From Phragmites australis (lineage: Eukaryota; Streptophyta; Magnoliopsida; Poales; Poaceae): 64,000 nucleotides of DNA. The notes below the pieces were generated by a model. The model saw only the letters and a list, made by a program, of their open reading frames with translations. It did no database searches and was not told the origin of the DNA. The stretch is from assembly GCF_958298935.1 (NCBI RefSeq), contig NC_084924.1, positions 15,845,819 to 15,909,818 on the forward strand, in the 5' to 3' direction. The number at the start of each line of letters is the position of its first letter. The first letter of the stretch is position 1. The translations under genes were made by a program, and so were the position numbers. Below are positions 1-10,611 of this stretch, piece after piece.

Positions 1-283
1 AAAATTATTTATAGCCCTAGGTTATATGATGAAAAAATGAGTTCCTTTATAATACTCTATTTATATGCATTTTTATCATTTCATGTGATATTCTTCTTTT
101 AATTCAATTTGAATTCAAACTAAATTCAACTATCTCATTATTTTTATCCCGTTAACATGCTAACCTTTTAACTACATTTCTGAAGAACGGTGGGCGAGCT
201 GGCGCGTCTCTTGAATGGTGCAAGCAGTAGTTACTTGAAGCGGAGAATGGTAACAAGGACGAGGAGGAGATGTGCAAAGAGGT
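1..283. other. AT-rich flank with short degraded reading frame
   Basis: The first 150 bases are AT-rich and show no gene. From 156 a plus frame runs to a TAG at 228-230 and reopens at 231; it continues in register after the E1 retrotransposon is removed (see 10204-10312). The 3' edge carries the left GAGGT target-site duplication of E1 (279-283). No protein family is recognised, so this may be a gene or element remnant, or a chance frame. Confidence 0.4.
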
Positions 284-3200
284 TGTGAGGAACCGTCCAA
301 ATAGTATTCTAATTAATCATCAGGAGGATCATTATTCATAATCACAACCTCGACGATTAACCAGAATACCATTCCGGTAGTCCCGGCACGTGTTTTGTGC
401 CCAGGATCGGAACACATGCCTTCCAACTCAAATATCACAACACAGTTTAATAGAGAGCAAATAATTAAACTGGATTACCATTATTAAACATGCAACTGCT
501 TCCACAATTTACAACAAAAGAGGAACAACAACAACTACGCAGCGGAAGATAAACCTATACAACAAAAGAATATGGAGCCGTATGCCCTTAGGCTCCATAC
601 CACAAGCGCCGGAGTTCGGAGTAGAAGGTGCTACTCCTGCCCGCCACCCTGATCGGCAGGCACAAAGTAGCCGAACACTGCCTCTCCCTCGCCAACCTGC
701 GAACCTGAAAGCAACTTAAGGGCAGCACCCTTAGTACGAAGGTACTAGCAAGCCTTACACAGTATGAGTATATATATTCTCGACTCCAAGGATCATGCAT
801 TTAAAGCTGTAGCAAGGATTAAGACATGTTTAAGTTTATTAAGCAGTAAGCAACCTAGACTCTAGGTGTAAGCAACTGACTTAAACAACCACCGACTCAA
901 ACCCTGCCAACCAACTGATCAAAACAGATATATAACAACAAGTGTATAAAAGCAAACCATTCCCACCAAACCACCAACCACATACCGACCAAACCACCCC
1001 AATCCAACCATGCCACAACCCACATCGAAACTCTACGACCAAAATATGGTCGCTCGGTGGAGATAAGCGATAGCGATGCTCATGACCGAGAGCGCGGCAG
1101 TTCGAACTGATTATACACCCTGCAGGGGGATACTCCTGGACCCACACGACACAGGGACCATACGGCTTGTGCCACCCGCTAAGATGCGCACAAGGGGGTA
1201 CCCGTGACAACCTTTCCCAACCAGGCCCAACCATGTGGATCAACCATAGCTCGGCGAGGCGGTATTAGAACTACTCCCCGAGCAAACTAATACCGCTAAA
1301 AGCCCGGACTCAAACCGGACTCACACCGTCTATGACGAGGCCCACATGACCACGTCTGCGAAGGTAATCAGCTCGCCTACCATTATATCAGCATGTGGTG
1401 AGTAAGGTATGTGCTAAAGCCGACTACACCGATGATCGGTGCTTAACCGGTGCAAGCGGTCTACGGTGTCCGGGTTCCCTCCCCGAACTGCCTGAGGACT
1501 CCTCGTGAGCAGATGACACCCCTAACACCGCCCACACCTCGTCTCAACTCACCACTCACCAAACCGACTCATCATCAACACAACCATAAGTGTGAACAAG
1601 TAATAAATCCTAGGCTCGCAACAACGGTGGACGCCGTCGTCGACTTCTACCGAAAAGCTTAAGTACCACTAAGCATAGCGAACTAAAATTAGACCTCGAT
1701 GACACCACTAGGCTCCTAGGAACAACACATGACATGTGACCGAAATGGGATAATGCATCGGCATAGGTTCTACCCAACTCAGTACCCGACACATGCAATG
1801 TATACATAAGCGTAGATAACATATTAAATTTTCAAGTAGACACGGTGCAATATGAACGATGCTTGCCTTGCTGCCCTGAATCCGAAAGGTGGGACGCCTC
1901 ACGATCGCCCACGGCCTCCGGGATCGACGGATCGGCGTTCACTACAGAGAGCAACGCGTGCAATGTAATGAGCATGTATGAAATGCGATCATGTAAGAAA
2001 AATATGCTCCACAATACATAACAACATTATTCCAAGATCGTACTGTCCAAACCAGAATTTTCCAAGTGGTCTCAAAAAGTTTGGAGTTCCTACGAATTAA
2101 CTACGAATTTTACAAGCTATCAACTATCAGGAAAGCCTGATAAACCGTGCTCGGGGTGCCCGGGATGAACAGTACTCACGGGTACCCGGGGTGCTCGGGG
2201 TGAACAGTACCCGGGGGTGCTCGGGTGAACAGTACCCGGGGGTCCTCGGGATCGACCCGTGCTCGGGTGCTCGGGGTGAACAGTACATGGGTGCTCGGGT
2301 GAACTGTACCCGGGGGTCGTCGGGTGAACAGTACCCGGGGTGCTCGGGAGTGCTCGGGTGACTGCGCTCGTGCTCGGGTGAACAGTACCCGGGGTTCGTC
2401 GGGAGTGCTCGGGGTGACTGCGCTCGTGCTCGGGTGAACAGTACCCAGGGGTCGTCGGGTGAACAGCACCCGGGGTGCTCGGGAGTGCTCGGGGTGACTG
2501 CGCTCGTGCTCGGGTGAACAGTACCAGGGGGTCGTCGGGTGAACAGTACCCGGGGCGCTCGGGAGTGCTCGGGGTGACTGCGCTCGTGCTCGGGGTGAAC
2601 AGTATCAGGGGGTGCTCGGGTGAACAGTACTCGGCGCTACAGTAAATCAGCCTCGCGCAGCTCCAGAACAGCAGCCATTACGAAGGGAAAAACTGGGCTA
2701 AACTAACCTGTGAGTCTCTCTAAATCAAAGGTGAAAATACCTAGAAGGGTGTACAGGGTCTAGACTTTGCTCAACCGCCTAGCAACATGATTCCTAACTC
2801 AAATCCACATAAATCCTCATTTGTTCCCAGACTGCAGAACTTTAAGAACTTTGCAACCCTAGTTCCAGATTCAAGATCTATGCAACCAAAAATGAGCATA
2901 CTTGCCATGGGAGCCTAGAAGACTCACCCAAGGTCCTTTGCTGAGGTTGGTGACCGCCAGTTGAAGGAGGAAACGACGGAAAATGGCTTGGAGAAGAGAG
3001 GAAAAACTGCTGCTTCCTTGCTTCTCCCAAAGAACACCAAACAAGTTCAGAACCAGCTCGAATTCTTTCGGGGAAACTGAAAATGAATTGGATGGACGAG
3101 TAGTCCTTGAGCTGGTGGTCACGTGAGTACCACATACGTACCTTGATCTTGCTCCCAGAGGTAGGGATCCAAAAGGGGAAAAAGGGAGCCTAAGAGAGAG

Positions 3201-3520
3201 AGTGAGAGACAGCCAACTCCAACTTGCTTCTTCAAAAAGCCTTATCTGGTGGAGTGGGTGAGTAGTACGTATGGGCAAGCTTTTTAGGGGGAGAGAGAGT
3301 GTTATTGCCCACCTATAGAGAGATATTTTCCACCCAAGTGGGCCCCATTTACCTAGAGGAAAGTCCAGACTTGCTTCCAGCTCCTTTATTTCTCTTAGTT
3401 TTTCCTTCTCCCACCTCATTGACTCAAAGTGAAGTGCTCCAGTGACCCAAACTGGAACATGAAGCTGAAATTGCATGTTTTAGGATTAAAACACACAATT
3501 ATGGATTTCGGGACGTGACA
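284..3520 (-). repeat. E1 3' LTR (left copy)
   Basis: A 3237-bp direct repeat that begins TGTGAGGAACC and ends GGGACGTGACA on the plus strand, the same as the right copy 6678 bp away. It is the 3' LTR because the polypurine tract borders it at 3521. It contains a GC-rich motif array (2148-2634). At its sense 5' end (U3) lies a 201-codon ATG-started frame (3476 down to 2871), also present in the other LTR, without a recognisable domain. Confidence 0.96.
2148..2634 (-). repeat. GC-rich short-period motif array inside the E1 LTR
   Basis: About 490 bp built from variants of GTGCTCGGGTGAACAGTAC followed by CCGGGG runs, read on the plus strand. A higher-order segment containing GTGACTGCGCTCGTGCTCGGG recurs near 2359, 2414, 2494 and 2574, the last three about 80 bp apart. 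The same array is in the right LTR at about 8826-9312. In the sense direction of E1 the core reads ACTGTTCACCC..GAGCAC. Open frames crossing it encode only monotonous repeats and are not genes. Confidence 0.9.
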
Positions 3521-3536
3521 AACCTCCCCCCCTAAA
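3521..3536 (-). other. E1 polypurine tract
   Basis: The plus strand reads AACCTCCCCCCCTAAA directly after the left LTR. Its complement is a purine run ending at the LTR edge, the expected primer for plus-strand DNA synthesis. It fixes the element's orientation as minus. Confidence 0.9.
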
Positions 3537-3629
3537 AAGAATCTCGTCCCGAGATTCAGTATGAGTCGGGGAGAGAACGATGAGCACACTCATGTGAGAG
3601 ATTCCAAATATGCCATATTACGACATCTT

Positions 3630-6185
3630 TCACAAGTCCTCAAAGAACTCAGGATACTCGGAGCGGAGCTTATCTTCCCGCTCCCATGTCGCTTCGGCTT
3701 CTGTATGGTGGCTCCATTGGACTTTCAGGAATTTGATAGAATGGCGCCGTGTCTTGCGCTCGGCTTCATCCAAGATACAAATTGGTCGCTCACAATATGT
3801 CAAATCCGGTTGCAACTCTTGGGTTGCAATTTCAACGACTTCCGTCGGGACTCGGAGACACTTCTTCAATTGTGACACATGGAACACATTGTGTACGGCG
3901 GAGAGAGATGGAGGCAAGTCCAACTGGTACGCGACCTCCCCACGCCGAGCAAGAATCTGAAATGGGCCAACATACCGAGGCGCCAATTTGCCTCGGACTT
4001 GGAATCGACGAACGCCTTTGAGAGGTGAGACCTTCAGGTACACGTGATCCCCCACCTCAAATGTGAGCTCTCGGCGACGTCGATCCGCATAGCTCTTCTG
4101 CCTAGACTGGGCCGTGAGAATACTCCTGCGGATATTCTGGACATGGTCTTCTGCCTCCTTGACCAAATCCGGACCCAGAAAAGCCCGCTCACCGGATTCA
4201 GACCAATTCAGCGGCGTACGGCACCTCCGACCATAAAGGGCCTCGAATGGCGCCATCCCAATACTAGCCTGGAAACTGTTGTTATACGAAAATTCCGCGA
4301 ACGGCAGGCATATGTCCCACTTCTTCCCATAAGTGAGCACACAAGCACGGAGCATATCTTCGAGAATCTGATTTACCCTCTCCGTCTGACCATCCGTCTG
4401 CGGGTGATACGCCGTGCTGTGGAACAATTCGGTTTCCATAGCCTCCTGGAAACTTCTCCAGAAATGAGAAGTAAACTGTGTACCCCGATCAGAAACGATC
4501 TTCTTCGAAACCGGGGCCGCACCGGGCACGAGATCAATAGAGAACTCCACTGCCCTACCAGGCGGCATTCCAGGCAACTCATCCGGAAAGACATCCGGAA
4601 ATTCCCACACCACAGGAATGGTCTCCATAACCCTGGTGGGGACAGCCTTTACGGCGAACAGGCAGGACTTGACATCCTCTAGCTTTAACTGGACCCGAGT
4701 ACCTGACAGACCATTGAGGGTGACGGTCCGCCGAGCACAGTCCAACACAGCCTTGTTCTTGGAGAGCCAATTCATTCCCAAAATAATATCAATTCCCTTC
4801 GAGTTCATCACTAACAGATTGACAAAGAAGGGAACTCCGTTGACAATTACCGCCGCTTTATTCACACACTGGTTGATTAAAACTTTGGCCCCTGGGGCGT
4901 CTATAAGGTACGGTGTGTGGGTAGCACTGACTCTCAACCCACTTTTCCAAACATAACCCGAAGATATAAAGGAGTGAGAGGCTCCTGAATCAAACAAAAC
5001 CACTGCAGAAAAGATGTCAGAGTTGAAACTCATATCCAACGTACCCATTAGGACGGTGTCACCCTCCTGAACCTCGTCGGCGGTAGTGTGGCGAGCTCGA
5101 CCACGCTTGGGAACGTGAGTCGCCTGCGAAGACTGCGGTGCTGACTGAGCCGGCGGTGGTCGCGGGGCACTCACCGCGGCTCCTGGCCTCGGATACGGGC
5201 ACTCCCTCGAGAAATGGCCGACGCGACCGCAGTTGAAGCACGGACCGCCTGAGCCACCAGTCACGCTCACTTGGGAGCCGGCGGGTCGTGCAGCCTGCCC
5301 TTGTGGGGCGGAGAACGCAGGACGTGGTACAAACCACATCGGTCGTGGGTAGCCAGCCGACGGCACCTGAAACTGTGGAGGCTGACTCTCAGTGCGGGTG
5401 CGCTGCGAGCTCCCACCCACAGAAGACGAGGAACCCCTCTTCCGCCTCTTCTCCTCTTGGTGGCTCTTATACTTGAGCTCCACTGTGATCGACGTGCTCA
5501 CCAACTCGTTGAAGTCGGCGAACTTATGCGCGGACAACCGGTCCTGCATCTTTGAGTTCAGGCCATTCACAAAGCGGCGCTGCTTGCGCGCATCCGTGCT
5601 GACCTCCTCGGTAGCATACTGTGCAAGGTGGTTGAACACCTGCACGTACTCCATCACCGCACGACCTCCTTGCTTGAGGTCCTCAAACTCCCGCCTCTTA
5701 GCCTCCATGAGGCCACTCGGTATGTGAAACGAGCGGTAGGCCTCGCGAAACTCCGCCCATGACACGCGGTGATCGGCGGGGTGCATGGCCAGAAAGCCGG
5801 ACCACCACGCACCCGCCGGGCCCTGAAGCTGATGGGCGGCGAAGAGCGCCTTCTCGTGATCCTCACAACGAAGAAGGGCGAGCTTCTGCTCAATCGTCCG
5901 GAGCCAATGATCAGCATCGAGAGGATCCTCAGCTCGCGAGAAGACCGGCGGCTGAGTCCGCAAAAAGTCCGAGAAGTCGTCTCGGCGCACGGCCCCACCT
6001 CCTCCATGAGGAGCCGCGTTGCGCACGAGAGCCTCCAGGAGCGCTTGGTTCGTCTGGAGGAGAGCGTGATTCGCTTGGCGGTTCTGCTCGATTTGCATGA
6101 GCACATCCGCCATGGTCGGCGGTGGAGGAGGGTTGTTCTGACCGGAACCCTCCGGAACCTCTCCACTACGCCGAGTGACAACCAT
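3630..6185 (-). CDS. Gag-protease fused in frame to the C-terminal half of integrase (RT/RNase H deleted)
   Basis: An uninterrupted 851-residue ORF starting at an ATG about 760 nt after the primer-binding site. Residues 1-310 resemble retrotransposon Gag, with the AWW and L-x-Q-G-R-A-V-M-E-Y type motifs. A CCHC zinc knuckle follows (C316, C319, H324, C329). The aspartic protease has its DSG at D399. The frame reaches the first residues of the RT region (P-V-S-K) and then jumps, at about residue 561-563 (plus 4497-4508), to I-V-S-D-R-G of integrase. Integrase D566 and E602 keep the D-35-E spacing, but the first catalytic Asp and the HHCC finger are gone. The end (about 795-851) resembles a chromodomain (ATWERE...YPEFF). 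A full-length relative would have some 600-700 more residues here. The protein could still build particles but not reverse transcribe or integrate. The fusion may be a simple deletion in an otherwise intact copy. Confidence 0.92.
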   Translation of the reverse strand: MVVTRRSGEVPEGSGQNNPPPPPTMADVLMQIEQNRQANHALLQTNQALLEALVRNAAPHGGGGAVRRDDFSDFLRTQPPVFSRAEDPLDADHWLRTIEQKLALLRCEDHEKALFAAHQLQGPAGAWWSGFLAMHPADHRVSWAEFREAYRSFHIPSGLMEAKRREFEDLKQGGRAVMEYVQVFNHLAQYATEEVSTDARKQRRFVNGLNSKMQDRLSAHKFADFNELVSTSITVELKYKSHQEEKRRKRGSSSSVGGSSQRTRTESQPPQFQVPSAGYPRPMWFVPRPAFSAPQGQAARPAGSQVSVTGGSGGPCFNCGRVGHFSRECPYPRPGAAVSAPRPPPAQSAPQSSQATHVPKRGRARHTTADEVQEGDTVLMGTLDMSFNSDIFSAVVLFDSGASHSFISSGYVWKSGLRVSATHTPYLIDAPGAKVLINQCVNKAAVIVNGVPFFVNLLVMNSKGIDIILGMNWLSKNKAVLDCARRTVTLNGLSGTRVQLKLEDVKSCLFAVKAVPTRVMETIPVVWEFPDVFPDELPGMPPGRAVEFSIDLVPGAAPVSKKIVSDRGTQFTSHFWRSFQEAMETELFHSTAYHPQTDGQTERVNQILEDMLRACVLTYGKKWDICLPFAEFSYNNSFQASIGMAPFEALYGRRCRTPLNWSESGERAFLGPDLVKEAEDHVQNIRRSILTAQSRQKSYADRRRRELTFEVGDHVYLKVSPLKGVRRFQVRGKLAPRYVGPFQILARRGEVAYQLDLPPSLSAVHNVFHVSQLKKCLRVPTEVVEIATQELQPDLTYCERPICILDEAERKTRRHSIKFLKVQWSHHTEAEATWEREDKLRSEYPEFFEDL

Positions 6186-6410
6186 TCTTGAAATGTAAAA
6201 TAAAAGGGGGAAACGTCAAATTCCGACTCAGCACAATGCATTCGCCGGATATATTGTTAGAATCCCGTAATACATGTACAAACATGAATGCATGCATGAA
6301 TGCCATGAAATGATGCATGCTCGAACCTAGCTACCGCTTCTTTCTCAAAATAAGAACCGCACCTGCAAGCATCAAAATCACAGGCAGTTTATAACATCTA
6401 GAACGTACCC

Positions 6411-6707
6411 TTCGCGCTAGAAAGAGTAAGAGCGCGAACGGCCCTTGACAAACATGCCGTACAAGCGACAATCCATACGTCGACAACGACGTATTCACTT
6501 CCCGTAGACCCTACGGGACATCTCGTGTAAACGCCACACGAGTAGACGACCATGTCTCCCATCGCATGGTGGATGTTCATACGCTATTGCTAGCGTATTC
6601 ACTTCCCGTACGGATCACCGTACGGAACATGCCGGGCCCCTGCCTCGCATCCGGCTGAGCCCTCGGTGATTAACCGCCACCGAGCGTCGTACCCTACCTT
6701 CCGACGA
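6411..6707 (-). other. E1 leader: tandem series of perfect stem-loops
   Basis: Between the gag ATG and the primer-binding site, short perfect inverted repeats follow one another: 6411-6438 (8-bp arms), 6475-6494 (8 bp, 4-nt loop), 6501-6517 (7 bp), 6522-6542 (7 bp), 6550-6569 (5 bp), 6581-6596 (6 bp, 4-nt loop), 6606-6625 (8 bp), 6631-6655 (5 bp) and 6662-6684 (7 bp). Two modules share the spacer ATTCACTTCCCGTA between different stems. No such leader is reported here from a search; the role (RNA packaging, dimerisation or translation control) is inference. Confidence 0.75.
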
Positions 6708-6945
6708 TGCAAAGCCGAAGATGCAATGCTCAACATGAATCAATGCAGGGTCGAAAGCAAAACAACGTGGTATAAGACATATAAACGTCACTCATAATAC
6801 GCATTTTAACTTAGGGGCATAAACGATAGCAGTTTAATACATATTAGACATGAAGAGGCATAAACATAAATTATGGGTTGTTTAGGTGAAGTTGTCGACT
6901 TACTAAACAACGCACTAATTATGTTTAGGCTACTAAATTAAACCA

Positions 6946-6958
6946 GGCTCTGATACCA
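6946..6958 (-). other. E1 primer-binding site for initiator Met tRNA
   Basis: The plus strand GGCTCTGATACCA is the complement of TGGTATCAGAGCC, the standard plant site matching the 3' end of initiator Met-tRNA. It lies three bases inside the right LTR, in the minus orientation. Confidence 0.95.
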
Positions 6959-6961
6959 AGC

Positions 6962-9900
6962 TGTGAGGAACCGTCCAAATAGTATTCTAATTAATCATCA
7001 GGAGGATCATTATTCATAATCACAACCTCGACGATTAACCAGAATACCATTCCGGTAGTCCCGGCACGTGTTTTGTGCCCAGGATCGGAACACATGCCTT
7101 CCAACTCAAATATCACAACACAGTTTAATAGAGAGCAAATAATTAAACTGGATTACCATTATTAAACATGCAACTGCTTCCACAATTTACAACAAAAGAG
7201 GAACAACAACAACTACGCAGCGGAAGATAAACCTATACAACAAAAGAATATGGAGCCGTATGCCCTTAGGCTCCATACCACAAGCGCCGGAGTTCGGAGT
7301 AGAAGGTGCTACTCCTGCCCGCCACCCTGATCGGCAGGCACAAAGTAGCCGAACACTGCCTCTCCCTCGCCAACCTGCGAACCTGAAAGCAACTTAAGGG
7401 CAGCACCCTTAGTACGAAGGTACTAGCAAGCCTTACACAGTATGAGTATATATATTCTCGACTCCAAGGATCATGCATTTAAAGCTGTAGCAAGGATTAA
7501 GACATGTTTAAGTTTATTAAGCAGTAAGCAACCTAGACTCTAGGTGTAAGCAACTGACTTAAACAACCACCGACTCAAACCCTGCCAACCAACTGATCAA
7601 AACAGATATATAACAACAAGTGTATAAAAGCAAACCATTCCCACCAAACCACCAACCACATACCGACCAAACCACCCCAATCCAACCATGCCACAACCCA
7701 CATCGAAACTCTACGACCAAAATATGGTCGCTCGGTGGAGATAAGCGATAGCGATGCTCATGACCGAGAGCGCGGCAGTTCGAACTGATTATACACCCTG
7801 CAGGGGGATACTCCTGGACCCACACGACACAGGGACCATACGGCTTGTGCCACCCGCTAAGATGCGCACAAGGGGGTACCCGTGACAACCTTTCCCAACC
7901 AGGCCCAACCATGTGGATCAACCATAGCTCGGCGAGGCGGTATTAGAACTACTCCCCGAGCAAACTAATACCGCTAAAAGCCCGGACTCAAACCGGACTC
8001 ACACCGTCTATGACGAGGCCCACATGACCACGTCTGCGAAGGTAATCAGCTCGCCTACCATTATATCAGCATGTGGTGAGTAAGGTATGTGCTAAAGCCG
8101 ACTACACCGATGATCGGTGCTTAACCGGTGCAAGCGGTCTACGGTGTCCGGGTTCCCTCCCCGAACTGCCTGAGGACTCCTCGTGAGCAGATGACACCCC
8201 TAACACCGCCCACACCTCGTCTCAACTCACCACTCACCAAACCGACTCATCATCAACACAACCATAAGTGTGAACAAGTAATAAATCCTAGGCTCGCAAC
8301 AACGGTGGACGCCGTCGTCGACTTCTACCGAAAAGCTTAAGTACCACTAAGCATAGCGAACTAAAATTAGACCTCGATGACACCACTAGGCTCCTAGGAA
8401 CAACACATGACATGTGACCGAAATGGGATAATGCATCGGCATAGGTTCTACCCAACTCAGTACCCGACACATGCAATGTATACATAAGCGTAGATAACAT
8501 ATTAAATTTTCAAGTAGACACGGTGCAATATGAACGATGCTTGCCTTGCTGCCCTGAATCCGAAAGGTGGGACGCCTCACGATCGCCCACGGCCTCCGGG
8601 ATCGACGGATCGGCGTTCACTACAGAGAGCAACGCGTGCAATGTAATGAGCATGTATGAAATGCGATCATGTAAGAAAAATATGCTCCACAATACATAAC
8701 AACATTATTCCAAGATCGTACTGTCCAAACCAGAATTTTCCAAGTGGTCTCAAAAAGTTTGGAGTTCCTACGAATTAACTACGAATTTTACAAGCTATCA
8801 ACTATCAGGAAAGCCTGATAAACCGTGCTCGGGGTGCCCGGGATGAACAGTACTCACGGGTACCCGGGGTGCTCGGGGTGAACAGTACCCGGGGGTGCTC
8901 GGGTGAACAGTACCCGGGGGTCCTCGGGATCGACCCGTGCTCGGGTGCTCGGGGTGAACAGTACATGGGTGCTCGGGTGAACTGTACCCGGGGGTCGTCG
9001 GGTGAACAGTACCCGGGGTGCTCGGGAGTGCTCGGGTGACTGCGCTCGTGCTCGGGTGAACAGTACCCGGGGTTCGTCGGGAGTGCTCGGGGTGACTGCG
9101 CTCGTGCTCGGGTGAACAGTACCCAGGGGTCGTCGGGTGAACAGCACCCGGGGTGCTCGGGAGTGCTCGGGGTGACTGCGCTCGTGCTCGGGTGAACAGT
9201 ACCAGGGGGTCGTCGGGTGAACAGTACCCGGGGCGCTCGGGAGTGCTCGGGGTGACTGCGCTCGTGCTCGGGGTGAACAGTATCAGGGGGTGCTCGGGTG
9301 AACAGTACTCGGCGCTACAGTAAATCAGCCTCGCGCAGCTCCAGAACAGCAGCCATTACGAAGGGAAAAACTGGGCTAAACTAACCTGTGAGTCTCTCTA
9401 AATCAAAGGTGAAAATACCTAGAAGGGTGTACAGGGTCTAGACTTTGCTCAACCGCCTAGCAACATGATTCCTAACTCAAATCCACATAAATCCTCATTT
9501 GTTCCCAGACTGCAGAACTTTAAGAACTTTGCAACCCTAGTTCCAGATTCAAGATCTATGCAACCAAAAATGAGCATACTTGCCATGGGAGCCTAGAAGA
9601 CTCACCCAAGGTCCTTTGCTGAGGTTGGTGACCGCCAGTTGAAGGAGGAAACGACGGAAAATGGCTTGGAGAAGAGAGGAAAAACTGCTGCTTCCTTGCT
9701 TCTCCCAAAGAACACCAAACAAGTTCAGAACCAGCTCGAATTCTTTCGGGGAAACTGAAAATGAATTGGATGGACGAGTAGTCCTTGAGCTGGTGGTCAC
9801 GTGAGTACCACATACGTACCTTGATCTTGCTCCCAGAGGTAGGGATCCAAAAGGGGAAAAAGGGAGCCTAAGAGAGAGAGTGAGAGACAGCCAACTCCAA

Positions 9901-10198
9901 CTTGCTTCTTCAAAAAGCCTTATCTGGTGGAGTGGGTGAGTAGTACGTATGGGCAAGCTTTTTAGGGGGAGAGAGAGTGTTATTGCCCACCTATAGAGAG
10001 ATATTTTCCACCCAAGTGGGCCCCATTTACCTAGAGGAAAGTCCAGACTTGCTTCCAGCTCCTTTATTTCTCTTAGTTTTTCCTTCTCCCACCTCATTGA
10101 CTCAAAGTGAAGTGCTCCAGTGACCCAAACTGGAACATGAAGCTGAAATTGCATGTTTTAGGATTAAAACACACAATTATGGATTTCGGGACGTGACA
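6962..10198 (-). repeat. E1 5' LTR (right copy)
   Basis: The same 3237 bp as the left LTR; every stretch compared was identical. It is the promoter-bearing copy because the primer-binding site adjoins its lower-coordinate edge. The GC-rich motif array is at about 8826-9312. Confidence 0.96.
7447..7455 (-). promoter_or_regulatory. Candidate TATA box of E1 5' LTR
   Basis: A TATATATA run on the minus strand, about 480 bp before the internal region. If used, transcription would start near 7415-7425 and leave an R-U5 of about 450 bp. It is chosen only on composition and position. The identical sequence at 769-777 belongs to the 3' LTR. Confidence 0.35.
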
Positions 10199-10203
10199 GA
10201 GGT

Positions 10204-10611
10204 CATGAACTTGGAGCGTCTCCATGGACATTGCTGCAGAGGTGGTACTCATGGTCGTGGTCACTACTCACATGATGTTTGCCTAAGTAATACAATCATG
10301 GTATTTCTATAGACTATGTAAGGAGGAAGAGCTGTTTGTTTTGATTACTTCCAGTGTCATTTTAGATATATGTGTATGTAGTCAAACATTTAAAACTTAA
10401 TATATATTTATAAATATTCAGATGGAAACACGACAACTTATGCATAGATTCGCCATTAAATTTACTTATATTTTTACAAATACATTATACTAAAAATAGT
10501 AGTTAAATTGTATTTAGAAAACCATGTTACTGTTCAAAGTAGTTAAATTGTATTTAGGAACCCTCTAGCTAGGTCAGTGACGGTGCACGGCGACGAACTT
10601 CCTTGATCGGT
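10204..10611. other. Right flank of E1: end of degraded frame, then AT-rich DNA
   Basis: Once E1 and one GAGGT copy are removed, the plus frame from 231 continues here to a TAG at 10310-10312, giving 53 open codons, Glu/Lys-rich then Gly/His-rich. After this come about 300 bp of AT-rich sequence with a short direct repeat, AGTTAAATTGTATTTAG at about 10500 and 10541. No gene or element is recognised. Confidence 0.4.

Larger units (their letters stand above)
284..10198 (-). mobile_element. E1: complete young non-autonomous Ty3/gypsy chromovirus (Tekay/Del-like)
   Basis: An intact LTR retrotransposon on the minus strand. Two 3237-bp LTRs, both TG...CA, flank a 3441-bp internal region. GAGGT is duplicated directly outside (279-283 and 10199-10203). 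The order in the sense direction is 5' LTR, Met-tRNA primer-binding site, structured leader, one long ORF, polypurine tract, 3' LTR. The long LTRs, Met PBS and chromodomain-like C-terminus suggest the Tekay/Del chromovirus lineage; lineage is inferred from architecture, not a tree. I found no difference between the two LTRs in the stretches compared, so insertion is very recent. RT, RNase H and the N-terminal part of integrase are absent, so copying must have used enzymes from another element. Confidence 0.95.

Noticed and set aside
881..1243. 120-codon minus frame in the E1 LTR (again at 7559-7921)
   Set aside because: It lies in non-coding LTR sequence, has no family resemblance and is present twice only because the LTR is duplicated.
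2176..2469. 97-codon minus frame with repeated VLFTR-GTVHP peptides, duplicated at 8854-9147
   Set aside because: It is the translation of the GC-rich motif array; the peptide periodicity follows the DNA repeat and all frames there are equally open.
4044..4682. 212-codon plus frame opposite E1 integrase
   Set aside because: It is the antisense shadow of a real integrase-coding stretch with D-35-E and chromodomain features on the minus strand.
5654..6241. 195-codon minus frame overlapping E1 gag
   Set aside because: It is an alternative frame of the gag region; Gag motifs, zinc knuckle and protease are all in the 3630-6185 frame.
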